Positions 1-11,981 of a DNA stretch of 64,000 nt are shown here, piece by piece; position 1 is the stretch's first letter, and each line of letters opens with the position of its first letter. The notes under the pieces were generated by a model. It ran no database searches. It worked only from the letters and a program-made list of their open reading frames with translations, and was not told where the DNA came from. Origin of the DNA: Paraconiothyrium sp. Pb-2020 (Eukaryota > Ascomycota > Dothideomycetes > Pleosporales > Didymosphaeriaceae); NCBI GenBank assembly GCA_022419385.1, contig JAJUBI010000005.1, positions 2,604,001-2,668,000 of the forward strand. The letters are read 5' to 3'. Position numbers and translations under genes: made by a program.

Positions 1-2708
1 ACCCTCTCAACCCCGCGCACCTTCAAACACCCATCTTCCTCCCCCTCTTCCCATCCAAAATCCTATCCTCCACTATCCTTCTGTCCCTCTTGTCCCCCAT
101 CCAACATCCGGCTCCATCGCTGACCGATACGTACTGATCAGAACTTCGCGGCGTGAGCCAAATCCATGCAAATATATCGACCCAGGGAAACAAACTCTAA
201 ATGCATTGGGGAATGGGTACGGCTGAAATTTACTCCGCATAAACGAGTTAAGAACTTTAAAAAGCTAAGAATATATATCCTTATTTCCTACCTATATAAA
301 AAAAAAGTATTTACGTCTAATATAATCATGCTCAAGGGACTGTGGATCTCCATTACTGCTTTGTTCACGCGTCGTAGAGTAGTATCTTATACACACGCCT
401 TTCTTACAACACTCCCAGCACGCCGCCCAACAAACATCCAAATGCGCGTTCCCTGCGTTATCGCCTTTTAACAATTGATCGCACCACGCACACCATACCT
501 ACGCTGCCAAACCATCCCTAACCCACTGTACAATCACCCGCGTGCAGCGTATGGCCTGCTGGGCCATCGTTGAAGCCGCGCAGGACTGGAGGTGCTGCCT
601 GTCTTCATATAGTATAGATCTCTTGAACGAGTGGGCTTTTCTTGTTCTGCGCTTGTGAAAATGCGCACGGGTGCCGTAGCTGCAGGCAATAATAACATGG
701 CAGAAATAGTTTAAAGTTGGTGTGGGGATATATTCGTGTAGTGAGTGCTAGCGGCTTTAGTGCGTACAGCCGCCGTCAATGGATCATGAGACTGCTAATG
801 TGCAAAATAGCAGATCCCCCAAACGACCACCCAAGGGACCACGTTCATGACCCTTACCGCTTCCATTTTGAAGCAGAAACGAACGACCCAGGCGGGCACT
901 CAACTTGTCTCTTGTCGCAGCATCCCCTTAGGTCTGATTATCAGATGTATTGGTACCAGTATGCACAAGGGATCCAGTTTCATGTTGCGTACCTCAGGTA
1001 CCTGTGACCGCAAAACTAAGGTGATTTGAAATGTCTTCGGCCTAAGGCTGAACGAAAATTACGAAACGCAGACCGGTGTTCAAAATGTACTGCTCCGTCC
1101 ACCGTTGAATGCAACTCAAGAATTTGGAGCCTCTGATTACCACTTTTAGCGGTGCGCTACGATGCCCTACGCCCGGCTTTTGGCGTAGTCTTTTCGAAGT
1201 CTTATTTGCAACACACCGCCGTAAGCTCCTATCAGTATATTCGATACTAAATACCACATTCCCAGGCCTGATGTGTATAGTGTTGTCTAGAGCACCACTG
1301 CTGTTTCTCACTAGCAAAAAGAATCACAAACTGGTAATTCGATGTCTTATTCGTACCATTTCCTATCCCACCTGCAGATAAAGCCCCAACGACACTATAA
1401 TTTTCCGACACCGCCAAAAACATACACAACCGTTTCCGTGTCCTCGAGTGGCTGTGGCAGAACTATATTGGGGGAGTCGTGTTGGCACAATATGAATGAG
1501 ATGGAAGAGCCGCCACTGGAGGTTTGTAAGCCTCCCAAACGGAGAGCTTCGACTTGGAGCTGGGCAAGCAGCAACCTTGGAACGTAATTATCTAGGTCAG
1601 CCTCGCTAACACCATACCGAATATGCCAGGAAAACCAGACAACAATATGAAATCGACAAGCTAGAGATCAAGACCAGCGCGTCAGCTGAACTGGAACACG
1701 CGTCCGTCCGGATCCGATATAAAACGAGGGGCACGGCTTTCGAGCCCCACCCAGCAGTTACGATAACACTAGCTATCAGCCTTCTGGTGTTCTTATTTTC
1801 TTCAGAAGTCTGGCCGTATTGCAAGTGTTCGAGTCCCCTGTCATGAGTCTCACTCACAGTCGGACGACTTCAAATGGAACTAGACACTTTGTATTCATAA
1901 GATTGTCACACAACGATGTCCTTATCGAGGGCAACAAGATGATGAGGATTTGACACGAAACAATTGTGTGGAAGGTCTCTTACTAGTATAGCATTGAGAG
2001 TGCGATGATGCGTCGAGAGTGGAAGTATACATAGGCCAAGGTGAGTCTACCGTACACAAGATACTCCAAGAATATGAAGTAGCCGAAAGCAGGGTACTCA
2101 ATCTTCTCTAGATGAGCGAGAAACAATACAAATATATGCAAGCACCTTTGCTGAAACATACAACGAACGAAGGCAGTTGAGCCGCTCTACCGAAAACTGT
2201 GCGTCCAGTGGAACGAGCGCACTGCTAGGAGAAGAAAGCAACATCTATCGGCGGTACACGTTGGACAGAGTAGGAACGAGATGCATACTCATCATCTTCT
2301 ATACTCGATTTCACAAAGTCGTAGACCGACGTGATGCACGAGAACGTTATTTTCCCCACTGCGCATTGCTACAAAGGACATATGAATGACGCCGAGAGCA
2401 TAAACAGGAACCATGCCTCGTCTATTGAACAAGACCTGAAATTGCGGTGAGCTAACGTGCTCATTCAGACCTTCGCAGGATGCTTTCAGCCCCACTTACA
2501 GCAATCCAACAACCCAACGCGGAAAGAAGTCAGCAATTCACCTAGCTCTTACCTAAGCCACCAGTCTTCAGCCTCACCAACACGAGTCGGTGTGTGGTGC
2601 CTTGCGGAAGAATTCGTCATGGCGTTCCTTTTGAAAACACTATCAAGGTGTAAAAACGATGCCCGATTCCTTCTTTTGCTTTCTTCAAACATTCTCAGGT
2701 AGCTCACG
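1..2708. other. Gene-poor left end
   Basis: No reading frame here resembles a known family or reads like fungal coding sequence; all open frames are about 100 codons or shorter and overlap on both strands. The first 120 bases are strongly C/T rich, as in an untranslated or promoter stretch of a gene lying to the left. I see no tRNA, rRNA or obvious repeat. The last part, about 2400-2700, probably holds the promoter of the gene that starts at 2709. Confidence 0.5.
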
Positions 2709-3398
2709 ATGGACAACTATACACATGAACCCCAACAAATCGTCTTCGCCATCCCTGAGCTCGTTGAGAACATCCTCTCCCAAGCTAACCTTCCACCTCT
2801 GGCCCTCCTCGGCGCCCGCCTCATCAATCGCACAACAAACCTCGTCGTCCTCTCCGCGCAACCCTTGCGGCGCGCCCTCTTCCTTAGTGTCACTCTAGAC
2901 AAAAGGAACAGCACATCCAGCATCGAGATCAACCCTTTGCTGGAAAAATTGTTTCCACCCTTCATGCAAACGCACTTTGCGCGCCTTCGCAGAAGACGAG
3001 ACGCCGAAGCCGCGCTCGCGCTCGGGTATTTCGGGTGTGCCGAGGCCGGACGCGTGACGGACATGGCGTATGCGGATGCAGCACTTTTGCCGACGATAGT
3101 AGAGGCGGAGAGGTGCAAGGGAATGGAATTCAAGTGGGCGTGTTTAGGCAGCTCGTATGAGGGACCGTGTTTGCATCTCCCCTTCATAGGGAAGTATGAA
3201 GACGATCTGAGAGAGGTTGAAGGAGGATTATGGCGGAGGATGTATGCGACAAAACCGGCAGTGCCGGTGCATGTTGTTGAGCTGAGTGCTTGTGGGGGAT
3301 TAGAGCATCTGTGGGAGTTTGAAGCGGGTACAAGAATGGGGGAGGTTATGGACGGTTTGACACTGGGAAGAAGGGGGAAAAGAGAGGACAGTATATAA
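2709..3398 (+). CDS. F-box-like hypothetical protein, single exon
   Basis: Uninterrupted frame of 229 codons. Residues about 12-50 (FAIPELVENILSQ, then a Leu/Ala-rich helix with LALLGARLINRTTNLVV) resemble the start of the F-box-like helical motif common in filamentous ascomycete proteins, where an Ile-Pro-Glu-Leu-Val/Leu start is followed by short helices. The rest has no motif I know; residues about 100-160 are charged, with a conserved-looking acidic and aromatic mix. The start ATG is the first in frame. If the F-box reading is right, the protein would recruit a target to an SCF ubiquitin ligase, but these family members are very divergent and the function is inference only. It is followed by about 270 bases before the convergent SEC17 3' end. 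Confidence 0.6.
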   Translation: MDNYTHEPQQIVFAIPELVENILSQANLPPLALLGARLINRTTNLVVLSAQPLRRALFLSVTLDKRNSTSSIEINPLLEKLFPPFMQTHFARLRRRRDAEAALALGYFGCAEAGRVTDMAYADAALLPTIVEAERCKGMEFKWACLGSSYEGPCLHLPFIGKYEDDLREVEGGLWRRMYATKPAVPVHVVELSACGGLEHLWEFEAGTRMGEVMDGLTLGRRGKREDSI

Positions 3399-3666
3399 GA
3401 AAGGAATGTGCATCGAGCAGAAGACGGAGAGTAGACTGGTGACAAGCTGTCTTAACCCAGCATGTAAGGTACAGCGCCAAAATCCTGGAGAGGTGTGATG
3501 AATATTGTACTTTGCTCGTATTTCATAATGTATGATAGGAATCGTGGTCTACGCAGATATGTTAGTCGTTCCATCATCGAGCTTGCTACGTCTCGAAATT
3601 CATGCCACGATCATTCAATCACAGCTCGTCCCGCTCGTACTCCATTCCTCGACTGCCCAATATCAT

Positions 3667-4927
3667 CTAAGAGAAATCTTCCTCCTTGCTTTCAATGGCA
3701 CCCTTGATCCGTAAGAGCAACGTCGTCTTCCACTTGTCCAGCTTGCTCAACTGATCATACTGGAACAGCTTATCAGCAAACACCTCTTGATCTCCGTCCT
3801 TGACCGCCTGCAGCAAATCCACCAATAGCTGATGCTCCCTCTGCTGCGTGAAACTCGGATCAAGCTCGCGGTACCTATCAAACGCTGTCGATGCGCCAAC
3901 CTCATCTCCAGTGCAAAGCTGGCAGATGCCTGCTTTGAGCAAATACTCCTTGACTGACCAGCGCATGAGATTATTGTTGATGGAGGACTTCGCGACCTTC
4001 TCGTAGAGGCTGATAGCGTGGTAATAGTCTTTACCTTCAAGAGCGATCAGGTCGGCAGTTTTGAGCCAAAGCTTGTTGGCGAGGGCCTGTTTCGATGTTT
4101 TCTTATCAGATATGTTCTGGGTGAGAGAATGGGGTATAGGGTGGGGAATAATACCTCGGCGTTGTCCTATGAGGTATGTTAGCAAAGCGGTTGCCGTACA
4201 TCGACGAACCAGGGAAGACGTACAGATTCGTACCAACCGGCAGCTTCTTCGTACGCAGCAGCCGCACGCGCGTTGTCACCGAGCTCGACTTCGAAGAGCT
4301 CGCCAAGGTTCTGCTTGTGGGTTGCTGCGCGGCGGAAATTGCCTTTACTACAGTAGTGTGCGATGGCCCTATCAAGACACCGCGCTGCGGCCTCAGGGTC
4401 GTCTTTGCGGTATGCCTCTGTCCAACATTAGTCTCACGTGACCGGGTGTTCAAGGACCGCAAGCATACTGAAGGCTTCAGTGAGTGTGTTTGCTTCATCA
4501 TCAGGCTCGTTCAGATTCTGCTTCTGGACTTGTGCTGCTTTCTCAAATGCTTCGCCAGCCTCCTTGCCTAGGTGATGCGTTAGGAAGTGTTGCAAACCCC
4601 GGTTCTAAGTTACAGCAAGCTACGGATCGTTCGATATTCAGTTTTTTTCTTTCTTACCCATCTTTTGCATTCTGAATGCGTTCGCCGCAGCGATGAATTG
4701 GTCAGCTGCTGCCTCATCTATCGATCCAGTCAGCCTCATGCACCTCATCAAGCCTCCCGTGGAATTCATACACTTCTCTTGGCGACCGCCAAAGAAACTA
4801 AATCCTCCGCCCGCCTTCGAAAGACTCTGTTCTGCCTATTTCATTCATCAGTCCTGATGACTAGCTTTGTGGCGGTGTTTCGGAGCCTCCCCACCTGTCG
4901 AAGCAACGCTCTCGGGTCGCCGGCCAT
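3667..4927 (-). CDS. SEC17: Alpha-SNAP (vesicular-fusion protein Sec17)
   Basis: Alpha-SNAP binds assembled SNARE complexes and recruits the NSF/Sec18 ATPase to disassemble them after membrane fusion. The spliced protein is about 290 residues, the usual family length. It starts MAGDPRALLRQ, then AEQSLSKAGGGFSFFGGR, then the TPR-like helical repeats (NEPDDEANTLTEAF, AARCLDRAIAHY, NFRRAATHKQNLGELFE, AAGWYES), and ends with the family signature FQYDQLSKLDKWKTTLLLRIK, whose C-terminal helix contacts Sec18. The conserved AKSSINNNLMRWSVKEYLLKAGIC block is intact. I place six short introns; the last coding exons are separated by a mini-exon encoding about DNAE near 4115-4130. The gene lies head to head with GatC, with about 300 bases between the start codons. 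High confidence in identity, moderate in each splice site. Confidence 0.95.
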
Positions 4928-5224
4928 GTTTGGTGGTTTCAGTGGGTTTCTGGGTATCAACTGGTTCTCCTGTGAATATTCAAGTGGTTTCTGGCGTTGT
5001 CTTGAGGATTAGGCGCCAGCGCTGGGTTATGGGAAGAAACAGGTGGCTGGCGCATGTGTCGAAGATGACGCTCTCAGTGTGGCCCGTGCGGCGGGCTGTT
5101 GGCTGCGGTAAAGCCTCGGCGGTGCCTCATTGGGTAAAGCGGATTCTCGACTTCAATGTTCACACTGCACTGCATACAAACTTCAAACTGATAGTCTATC
5201 TCTGAAATCACCCCATCTTCCATA
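4928..5224. promoter_or_regulatory. Shared SEC17/GatC divergent promoter
   Basis: Only 297 bases separate the two start codons of SEC17 (minus) and the GatC-like gene (plus), so this stretch must hold both 5' untranslated regions and both core promoters. I see no convincing TATA box and no repeat. Confidence 0.6.
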
Positions 5225-5845
5225 ATGTCTGGACGAGCCCTTGTATCCTCGTGGTGCATATCGCGGCAGCTCCAGCGACCGACAACTCCTCTCCGTACCT
5301 TCTCCGGACTTGCACAAGCATCAGACACGAAGGAGACACCCACACCTGTATCTGCGCCGATCAGCTTCGACGAGATCAAAACCGACCTTGAAGGCAAGCC
5401 CACGTGGTCTGTCGAATCGCTCCTTCCTCTAGACAAGCAAGCGCCAGATGCTCCGAAAATCACCTCCCAACAGCTCAACCACCTCCTCCGTCTTTCGGCC
5501 TTGCCGCTCCCGAAGTCCCAACAAGAAGAAAACAGAATGCTTTCGACGCTTTCCGATCAACTCCATTTCGTGGGGAAGATACAACAGGTTGACACGACGG
5601 GTGTGAAGCCGTTGAGAGCTATAAGAGACGAGACCGCCGCTTTTGAAGCAGAGCAAACAATTACGTTGAAGACGCTCAAGGATGCCTTCGCACATGAAAA
5701 GGTCGTTGGCAAGCACTACAAGCGCATACAGAGGGATACCACGCCGGCAGATGCTTACGACGTGGAGAGCTGGAATGTTCTGGGCTCAGCGGAGCGAAAA
5801 CTGGGAAGATACTTCGTTGTGGAGAGCGAGCGCCCTCAACAATAG
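5225..5845 (+). CDS. GatC: Mitochondrial Glu-tRNA(Gln) amidotransferase subunit C-like
   Basis: GatC is the small stabilising subunit of the GatCAB/GatFAB amidotransferase, which converts misacylated Glu-tRNA(Gln) to Gln-tRNA(Gln) in organelles. The single-exon protein is 206 residues, longer than bacterial GatC (about 95) because of an N-terminal extension rich in Arg, Ser and Thr that looks like a mitochondrial targeting peptide, plus a C-terminal tail. The core is at about residues 80-145: ITSQQLNHLLRLSALPLP, followed by a helix containing LSDQLHFVGKIQQVDTTGVKPL, matching the GatC pattern of a helix pair followed by a V-x-P-L loop. The family is poorly conserved in fungi, so the call rests on this core and on the targeting-type N-terminus. 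Confidence 0.8.
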   Translation: MSGRALVSSWCISRQLQRPTTPLRTFSGLAQASDTKETPTPVSAPISFDEIKTDLEGKPTWSVESLLPLDKQAPDAPKITSQQLNHLLRLSALPLPKSQQEENRMLSTLSDQLHFVGKIQQVDTTGVKPLRAIRDETAAFEAEQTITLKTLKDAFAHEKVVGKHYKRIQRDTTPADAYDVESWNVLGSAERKLGRYFVVESERPQQ

Positions 5846-6145
5846 CCTGTCTGGTTGAGATCGAGGAACGCGGTGCCTACTATCATCACGCATTGAATTT
5901 GGGATCAATCATAGCATGTGTGAAGCACCAACTGTATGTATGTTCTTCGCCTGGCAATTCCGGCTCAAATGGCCTGTACCTAACAACGTATATAGGGATT
6001 CTCCCAAGTAACCAATGATTAGCAAGCACAACGCTATCATACAACAAATGGACATACTCCTCAACCATCCGCAGAGAAGGTACCGAACAAAGGCACATCG
6101 AGCAGATTGAAATGCGGGAACCCATAGTGGCTGTGCAGACTTTCC
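5846..6145. other. Convergent 3' spacer
   Basis: Spacer between the ends of the GatC-like gene and the gene on the minus strand that ends at 6146. I see no further coding sequence or RNA gene. Confidence 0.6.
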
Positions 6146-6691
6146 TCATCTCTTCAGCTCGCACCCGCAAGCTGCACAGTACCTCACAACCTGCTCAGCC
6201 GTGCAGCAATCGCAGAATGGCCTCTCGCCCAGATCATCCAGCTCTGGTGTGGCAAGCCGTCCCACTTTTGGCGTGGGTGGAGGAGTGGTAAGGTCTATCG
6301 CTACATCCCTCTTTCCCAAGTCAACCGCGACGGATACAGGTCCCTGCACGATGACAACCTGTGCTTTTGATCTAGGAGACGACCTTGGTGTCACGTGACC
6401 AATGTGCTTGGCCTGCGAAGTAAAGGAGCCCCATCGAAGAGAAGACCGTTGAGAAGAGGCGTTCTGACTTCCTGAAGGCGAATGGAAATGTGATTGGGTT
6501 GGTTTTGGATGACGATCTTGATCCTTCTCAGTGGACTTAGTCGGTAAGGTCACGGGGGAGCGCCGACGAGACTCGACAATTTGCACACCGTTCCCATCGT
6601 GGTAATCGATCTGGCGATACACTGAATGCCACCTTGCCGTTGGGTAGTCCGTGTTGGACTGCGGTGCTGTGTACGACAACGGCGACGACAT
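6146..6691 (-). CDS. Hypothetical protein with Cys-rich (zinc-ribbon-like) C-terminus
   Basis: I do not recognise this protein. I start it at MSSPLSYTAP (6691), because the 14 codons upstream (hydrophobic, Leu/Cys) look like 5' leader; a longer form starting at 6733 would carry a short hydrophobic N-terminus. The body of about 150 residues is Ser/Pro/Arg-rich and probably disordered, with a TPPPTP stretch. The last 25 residues contain FCDCC, then a spacer and RYCAACGCELKR. This pairs Cys-x-Cys-Cys with Cys-x2-Cys-x-Cys and could bind one zinc ion as a small ribbon. It is a single exon. Confidence 0.55.
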   Translation of the reverse strand: MSSPLSYTAPQSNTDYPTARWHSVYRQIDYHDGNGVQIVESRRRSPVTLPTKSTEKDQDRHPKPTQSHFHSPSGSQNASSQRSSLRWGSFTSQAKHIGHVTPRSSPRSKAQVVIVQGPVSVAVDLGKRDVAIDLTTPPPTPKVGRLATPELDDLGERPFCDCCTAEQVVRYCAACGCELKR

Positions 6692-6734
6692 GTTGAAGAG
6701 CAGGAAACACCAAGAGAGCAGCAATAGAACCACA

Positions 6735-7705
6735 AAGGCTTATGTAAGAGTCTGAAGGTGTATCAGAAGCTTGTTGGAACCAACAGGGGATGACAACGTA
6801 GCCGAGTGCGAAGACTTGTTGGGGTCGGGAGTGGGGAGTAAGAGCGAGGGGGAGATGGGAGGGCGTGCGCAGCTATATGTGTCGGGGTGTAGGCCGCCAA
6901 GACCACCACCCACCCTGCCACATCAGGGCTCCTATCTTGCCTGCACCCGGACCCGAGGGCCTGCGCATATGCCTCGATCGGCCGTTCTAGCCATGCTAAG
7001 ATCGACAACATCGAAGCTGGAGCATAAGAACCGCTTGTGCATCGATTCTGGAGTTGCGGTGCACTTGGTGGTCGTTCAAGGCTCAAACATGGGCGGCCTC
7101 TACCAGAAGATGTTGGTATCATGCAACGAAGCCATCGCATACTCTAAGAGGTCTCCTGTCGTATCAAATGCCTTTGATGGTTCGATGCATCGGGTGTGCA
7201 CACGGTCTCGCCCTCGACCTCGTCGTCGCCGGCGAATTCTTCGCGATCTTCTGACCACACCGATGAATTTTCTCCAAAGTGATTTCTATCGACTTGCGAA
7301 TGTACCTTCAACTTATACACTAAGTTTTGACTCCATGCCCATTATGGTGCACGAGCTCTGCAGTGCCTACCCTCACTCATTTGGAGGGTTGATGTTGAGG
7401 GTGCTGACATAAGCCTTCGCTTACATAATGACTCACATCACGTGAATATAAAGCAGCTGGAGCCCTCCCTTGAGCCCGAGCTCTGGAGCCCTGTACGAGT
7501 AGCTGGCAGGTTTCGTGCTCCTGCAAGCCGAGTCCCATGATCGACAGAGTGTGGCCGATTGTAGCCTGACACGGCAGCACGCTTACTAGCTCATACAAGC
7601 AAAGAGAAACATAGTTGCAAATCTAGTTATGGGCTTGCTGGGTATCGATAAATCCAAGCTGCGTAACTCCCCTCATACTGCTTGCATATTACTCCACACG
7701 TACCC
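6735..7705. other. Intergenic region without recognised gene
   Basis: GC-moderate sequence between the minus-strand gene starting at 6691 and the 3' end of the next minus-strand gene at 7706. Long open frames exist on both strands (for example 6771-7412 plus), but their translations are Arg/Pro-rich, mutually overlapping and unlike any family, so I treat them as chance frames. Confidence 0.5.
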
Positions 7706-9481
7706 TCACTCGTCCTTCTCCGGTATATCATAACTTCCAGCCAAGGGGTGTCCATCGTTCCACAAACTCGACTTCCTCTTTCCCTTCTCTTTCTCCTTGC
7801 CCTTCAGGCTCCTTGCGGGACTACCTCTCGCAGGGCTGCCGTGGACAATCTCACCGGCCTCGTTGCGCTTCACACGTTGCTCGGTAGGGACTTCGTACTC
7901 TTCTTTATAAATGGGCTCGTCGTCCGCAAGGCCGAGCATTATGTTTTGGAAGTGGTGGCGGCTTTGCGCAACGCTCTGGATGGGTAGGTTAGACATTCGC
8001 ATGGACGTAAGTAGGATGATAGTCAAAAGCGTACTCGAAAGGTCTAAGCGGAACGAGAAGAATAAGCTCGCCGACGCATCGGTATAACGCTTGCGAAATG
8101 TAAAAGATGCGGAGATGCAAGCATTGGAAGCCAAAAGGTGTCAGAGTTCATATAGCGACGAGTGAGCCAGGCATGGCTGACACTGTTCTACCTCGTGACG
8201 TGAAACAGCAAGTGCGCCCAAACGCCGAGAAGAGGATGAAAAGAAAGAACATAGACCAACGAACCTCATTCCTCGCATTTGAGTGCCAAACAAGCAACTC
8301 CAAGCTCCCCAAAATTTGTGCAGCCTGCTCGCGCTTCTGCCGTGCTTCGTAGGGCTCGCCGGCCATGCTGGATGTGTATGACTTGCCGCGGGCTTGCTGC
8401 GAGCGTTGCGCATCCGTAAATTGCGGGATCTGGTTCAGCATTGTGTTGAAGTATTGCTGGTTGTGCGGCATCATAAGCAAGCTGAGGGGAGCCGCAGGAC
8501 AAGGCGAGGTTTAGCAGTAGACGATTGCTCGTTATTCGTGGTAGGCGCGTCGTTGTCGCCGGTCCCGATTGGGGAGCGGGGAGCAGGGGGGTGGTTAAGC
8601 GAGTCGGAGGGAAGCTTCGGATTCTTTGTCCGGCTCGACCGACGAAGACCATCACTGCTACTCTGACCCGACGAGCGTGTGACTTCTTTCTTCTCGGTCC
8701 GCTTGCGTTTCTTTGGGGAAGGAACCTTTGGGGAAGAGGCAGCCGCCTCAGCATTTGCCTTTTCCATGGACACGAGTAGTGTGGCTACCTCGAATTCCTT
8801 TTCAGCCAGCGCCCGCTGCTCGTCCACCTCTTCCTGCTCGTCCATCAGATCTATGAATCCGGCCAACTGCGAGTCATTCCACGTGTGCATTTGGCCATAT
8901 CTGGAGCGCTCCTCTTCATCCACCTTCTCCACAGACTTGGCCTTCCTGTGCTCATCTTGCTTCTGCTTCTCCCTATGCACACACACAGCCAACTTCCACT
9001 CCAGCTTGTACTCCGGATGCGGCTTCATTAGCTCTGGCTCCCTCAGCTCCTGATCGATAAGCATATGATTGAGCCCACGCCAATTTCCATCCAGCGCGCA
9101 CCTCATCTCCCAATCCAGCAGGCCAGGGATTGTGGCGTAGTCATCACCACAGAGCCAGTTCCGATGATGATTACGTTGCCAATCACCGAATACATTCTTG
9201 GCGATCTTTTCATGATTCTTATCGCTCTTCCATCCCTTAGTCTCATTGTCGTACTCCTTCATAAAGTTTCTGTAGTGCACTGCTTTATCGGCCTCGTCCG
9301 TGAAGCGGATTCGGACAGGGGCCTGCTCTAGTGGCCTGCTTATGCCAGTAACAAGTACTGAGGAGTATGGGAAGTATGGGCGGTTCCCTCCAAGCGTACT
9401 TGGTGCCCTCGCGATACCTGAGGGTCCAGTGTGTGGCCATGGGTTGACTCGAATTCCTGGAACAGGCTTCCTTCTGGCCAT
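7706..9481 (-). CDS. Hypothetical acidic/lysine-rich, probably nuclear protein (multi-exon)
   Basis: Not assigned to a family. Exon 1 starts MARRKPVPGIRVNPWPH at 9481 and encodes a globular-looking part (residues about 60-160, many Trp and His, e.g. NVFGDWQRNHHRNWLCGDDY and LLDWEMRCALDGNWRGLNHM). This is followed by a Glu/Lys-rich coiled-coil-like stretch and a basic Ser/Lys segment (PSPKKRKRTEKK) that could be a nuclear localisation signal. A downstream frame (MMPHNQQYFNTMLNQIPQF..., about 8280-8480), spliced through a clear CTAAC...CAG acceptor at about 7983 to a tail ending SYDIPEKDE, is probably part of the same gene. An intron of about 47 bases, starting GTCTAC and ending CCCCTCAG, would join the frames exactly. 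The alternative is two genes whose stop and start overlap at TTATGATG. Confidence 0.6.
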
Positions 9482-9599
9482 CTAGGCCGAACATCTTCTT
9501 CACCTGATTTGCGCTTTGGAAATGCGACGAAGAAAGAGGAAAGATACCAAGGGTAAGAGGAGTCCGTTGGTTGCTTAATGAGGACCAAGACATCTCGAA

Positions 9600-11728
9600 G
9601 CTAGGAAGCTGTAATGATGGACTTTTTGTTTGACAGGGTGGACTTGAGCTGAAATGGTGGCAGTATGCAGCGTAGTTTGCTCAGATAGTGTATTCCAAGG
9701 CAGGCTGTTACTAAAGGCGGGTAGCATGCAAAGTACCGTTCTATTTGTAACTGTTCGTCGACCTGTGCTGGAATGACGGAAATCAGCGAGGGCAACGCCC
9801 TTTTAACAATGAGCGAAACATAGGTTCCGAACGTATAACGCTCTTGCCTTGGTACTGAAATGCCTTTCTTTTTTTTCTTTGCGAAAATTGTTGAGACTTT
9901 ACACACCGTGACCAAGTGGTCTTCCGCTGTTGTAAAATGCTATTATTATTAATCTTGTATTTACCGTGTATTCTACCCTGAATCATGACCTCTCAGATCA
10001 GGGCCCACCTATGGTAAGTGGCTGTTGGGATAGCACCAGGTACAGTCACGGGCCCGCATGTGTACTATGGCTTCTGCTCAGTTGTATGTTTCCACCCGCC
10101 ACCTAGGCATCGAGCGGGATGAGGCAGTTCAGCATGAATCTTCCATATACAGAGCTGTTCCACATCTCTTAAAGCACCGGCCCGGATTGGGGCCTCAAGT
10201 CCTCTTAAGCTATGCATATGTCGGTATACGTGCGATTCACGCCCAGTCCATGTCGCGGACAGATCATGTGCGCGGCTCCCTGTTCTGTAGCACGCCCCAC
10301 ACGCTCGCTACCATACGCGAGTCAATGACAGGGACACTACATAGATGAATCGGGCATGATGTCTCAATGCCTACCAAGACACATTACGGGTGAATTGAAC
10401 CCACGATACCTCAAAACATCTCCGGAGAATATCTGATACTAAACCCTCTTAGTGGCTACCGCTTCCATCCATGTTCTCATACAATATTGCTTAACCCCGG
10501 TGGAAAGCTCTGCACCTGCACCTTCCCATACCAGACCATTCACAATGCTCCGATAGTGTTGTACGCTACAAGCACATGATATGACTGCTTTGTAGATAGG
10601 AAGTTACGCTATCTTACAGAAGCTCATCGTGAACACAGTAAGAACCAGAAATGGGTAGCCTACGCACCGGAATACCACGGCGTGCACTTCAGGCTTAGTG
10701 CCGTTCCGCTCCCAACGACCACTCTGTGGACATAATTACTAAGTGCGTTCCGCTGTAGATCCAAGCATAACGAGCACGCTACCCTGGAAGTGCGTGAAGA
10801 TAGGACCTGGAAGTGCTGAATTCAATGACAGTGATCGTCACGCAAGACCATCTTCGACCATAACTTTAACATTTCCGGTCCTAATTTAGGTAGCGCTAGC
10901 GGCAGATAATGCGGCAGGGATAAGACGACTTTCACGGCTTCGATAGCAAAATGATTATGAATTATAGGTCAACAATTTTCGCAGCACGCCTAACAAACGG
11001 GCATACCTACCCTTGTCCAGTCACTACCCTCCCTCCTATGTTTTCTACGCAAAGCCCTTTCGTCATATCGTCACTCCCTCCGCTCCTCGGTGGTTTTCTT
11101 CCTCCAAACCATCTCCCAACTCGAAATCGAACTTAGCTTCTAAATTTCTTCGCCTCCTCACAGCCCAATCGCGACACACTTCGTTAAGCCGTGAGCATGT
11201 ATCGTGATGTGAGTCCATACTTATTCGCCAGGTCATCTCGCTATAAACATCACATCCCTGCCCAGACCTCAACAAGTCTGACCATTCCGTAGATACCATA
11301 TCGGATCCTGCTTCGAATCCCAGTTGCTTACATCAGACGATGAAAGATATTGCAGCTCCATCCTCGGGACAGTTCGCGTCCGTAGACAGGTCGAGATCTA
11401 GTACGGCGAGATATTGAACGGCAGGCTTGTTCGAGCCTACGTGCCGGCTGCGATCAAGCCACCTAACGGAGTCCACGTCAAGAGTAGAATAGACGCCTAT
11501 GAGCTCAAATAATGTTCACCATTGTCTGTGAGTCTTGCCTTAGTAAGTAGTAGTTTCTTATCCTATCTTTGGCATCTCCAATGTTAGCTAGATATTCTAC
11601 CCTGTCCCGTGATATCCGCACGTACGCGCAACCCAGTGTCCATCTGATTGTAATTCCTACCCCACATGCACCGGATGCTCATGCAAGAAAACCAATGCCA
11701 GTCGTAATCGTAAGTCGAATTAGCCACC
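9600..11728. other. 2.1 kb gene-poor interval
   Basis: No frame longer than about 105 codons and none resembling a protein family. There is a T-rich tract at about 9867-9880. A GGTGAATTGAACCCACGATACC-like stretch near 10388 recalls a tRNA T-arm but does not fold into one. Nothing else was identified. Confidence 0.5.
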
Positions 11729-11932
11729 ATGCCAAAGCGGAAGCCAAAGCCAACCTTCTATGCCAAGAACGCCAACCACGTGCTTTTGCTCCGAAAGCCT
11801 ATCAAACTACCAGCGCTCGCCGGTCGCCAAGCAGACATCCGCCCGCCTGGCCACATCCAGGTTACCTATGCCCCCACGCCCTCAACGCTGTTGCCGCCTT
11901 CGATGCCGTTGCCGCCGGCGCTGGCGAAATAG
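11729..11932 (+). CDS. Possible small basic protein (67 aa)
   Basis: Short frame starting MPKRKPKPTFYAKNANHVLLL, with a good context (accATGcc) and a proline-rich end. The composition is consistent with a small ribosome- or mitochondrion-type basic protein, but I do not recognise a family. It stops just before the convergent 3' end of the bifunctional phosphofructokinase gene at 11982. It could equally be a chance frame in that gene's 3' region. Confidence 0.3.
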   Translation: MPKRKPKPTFYAKNANHVLLLRKPIKLPALAGRQADIRPPGHIQVTYAPTPSTLLPPSMPLPPALAK

Positions 11933-11981
11933 AGTAAGCTCTGGCGACAGAAGGAAGCGGCGCGGCACCATTCGATCTGGT

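Noticed and set aside
6771..7412. 213-codon plus-strand frame
   Set aside because: Translation is Arg/Pro/Ser-rich without domain character and is matched by a frame on the other strand; more likely the upstream region of the 6691 gene.
10385..10455. tRNA on the minus strand
   Set aside because: GGGTTCAATTCACCC looks like a T-arm, but the stem and loop register is wrong and no acceptor, D-arm or anticodon arm folds around it.
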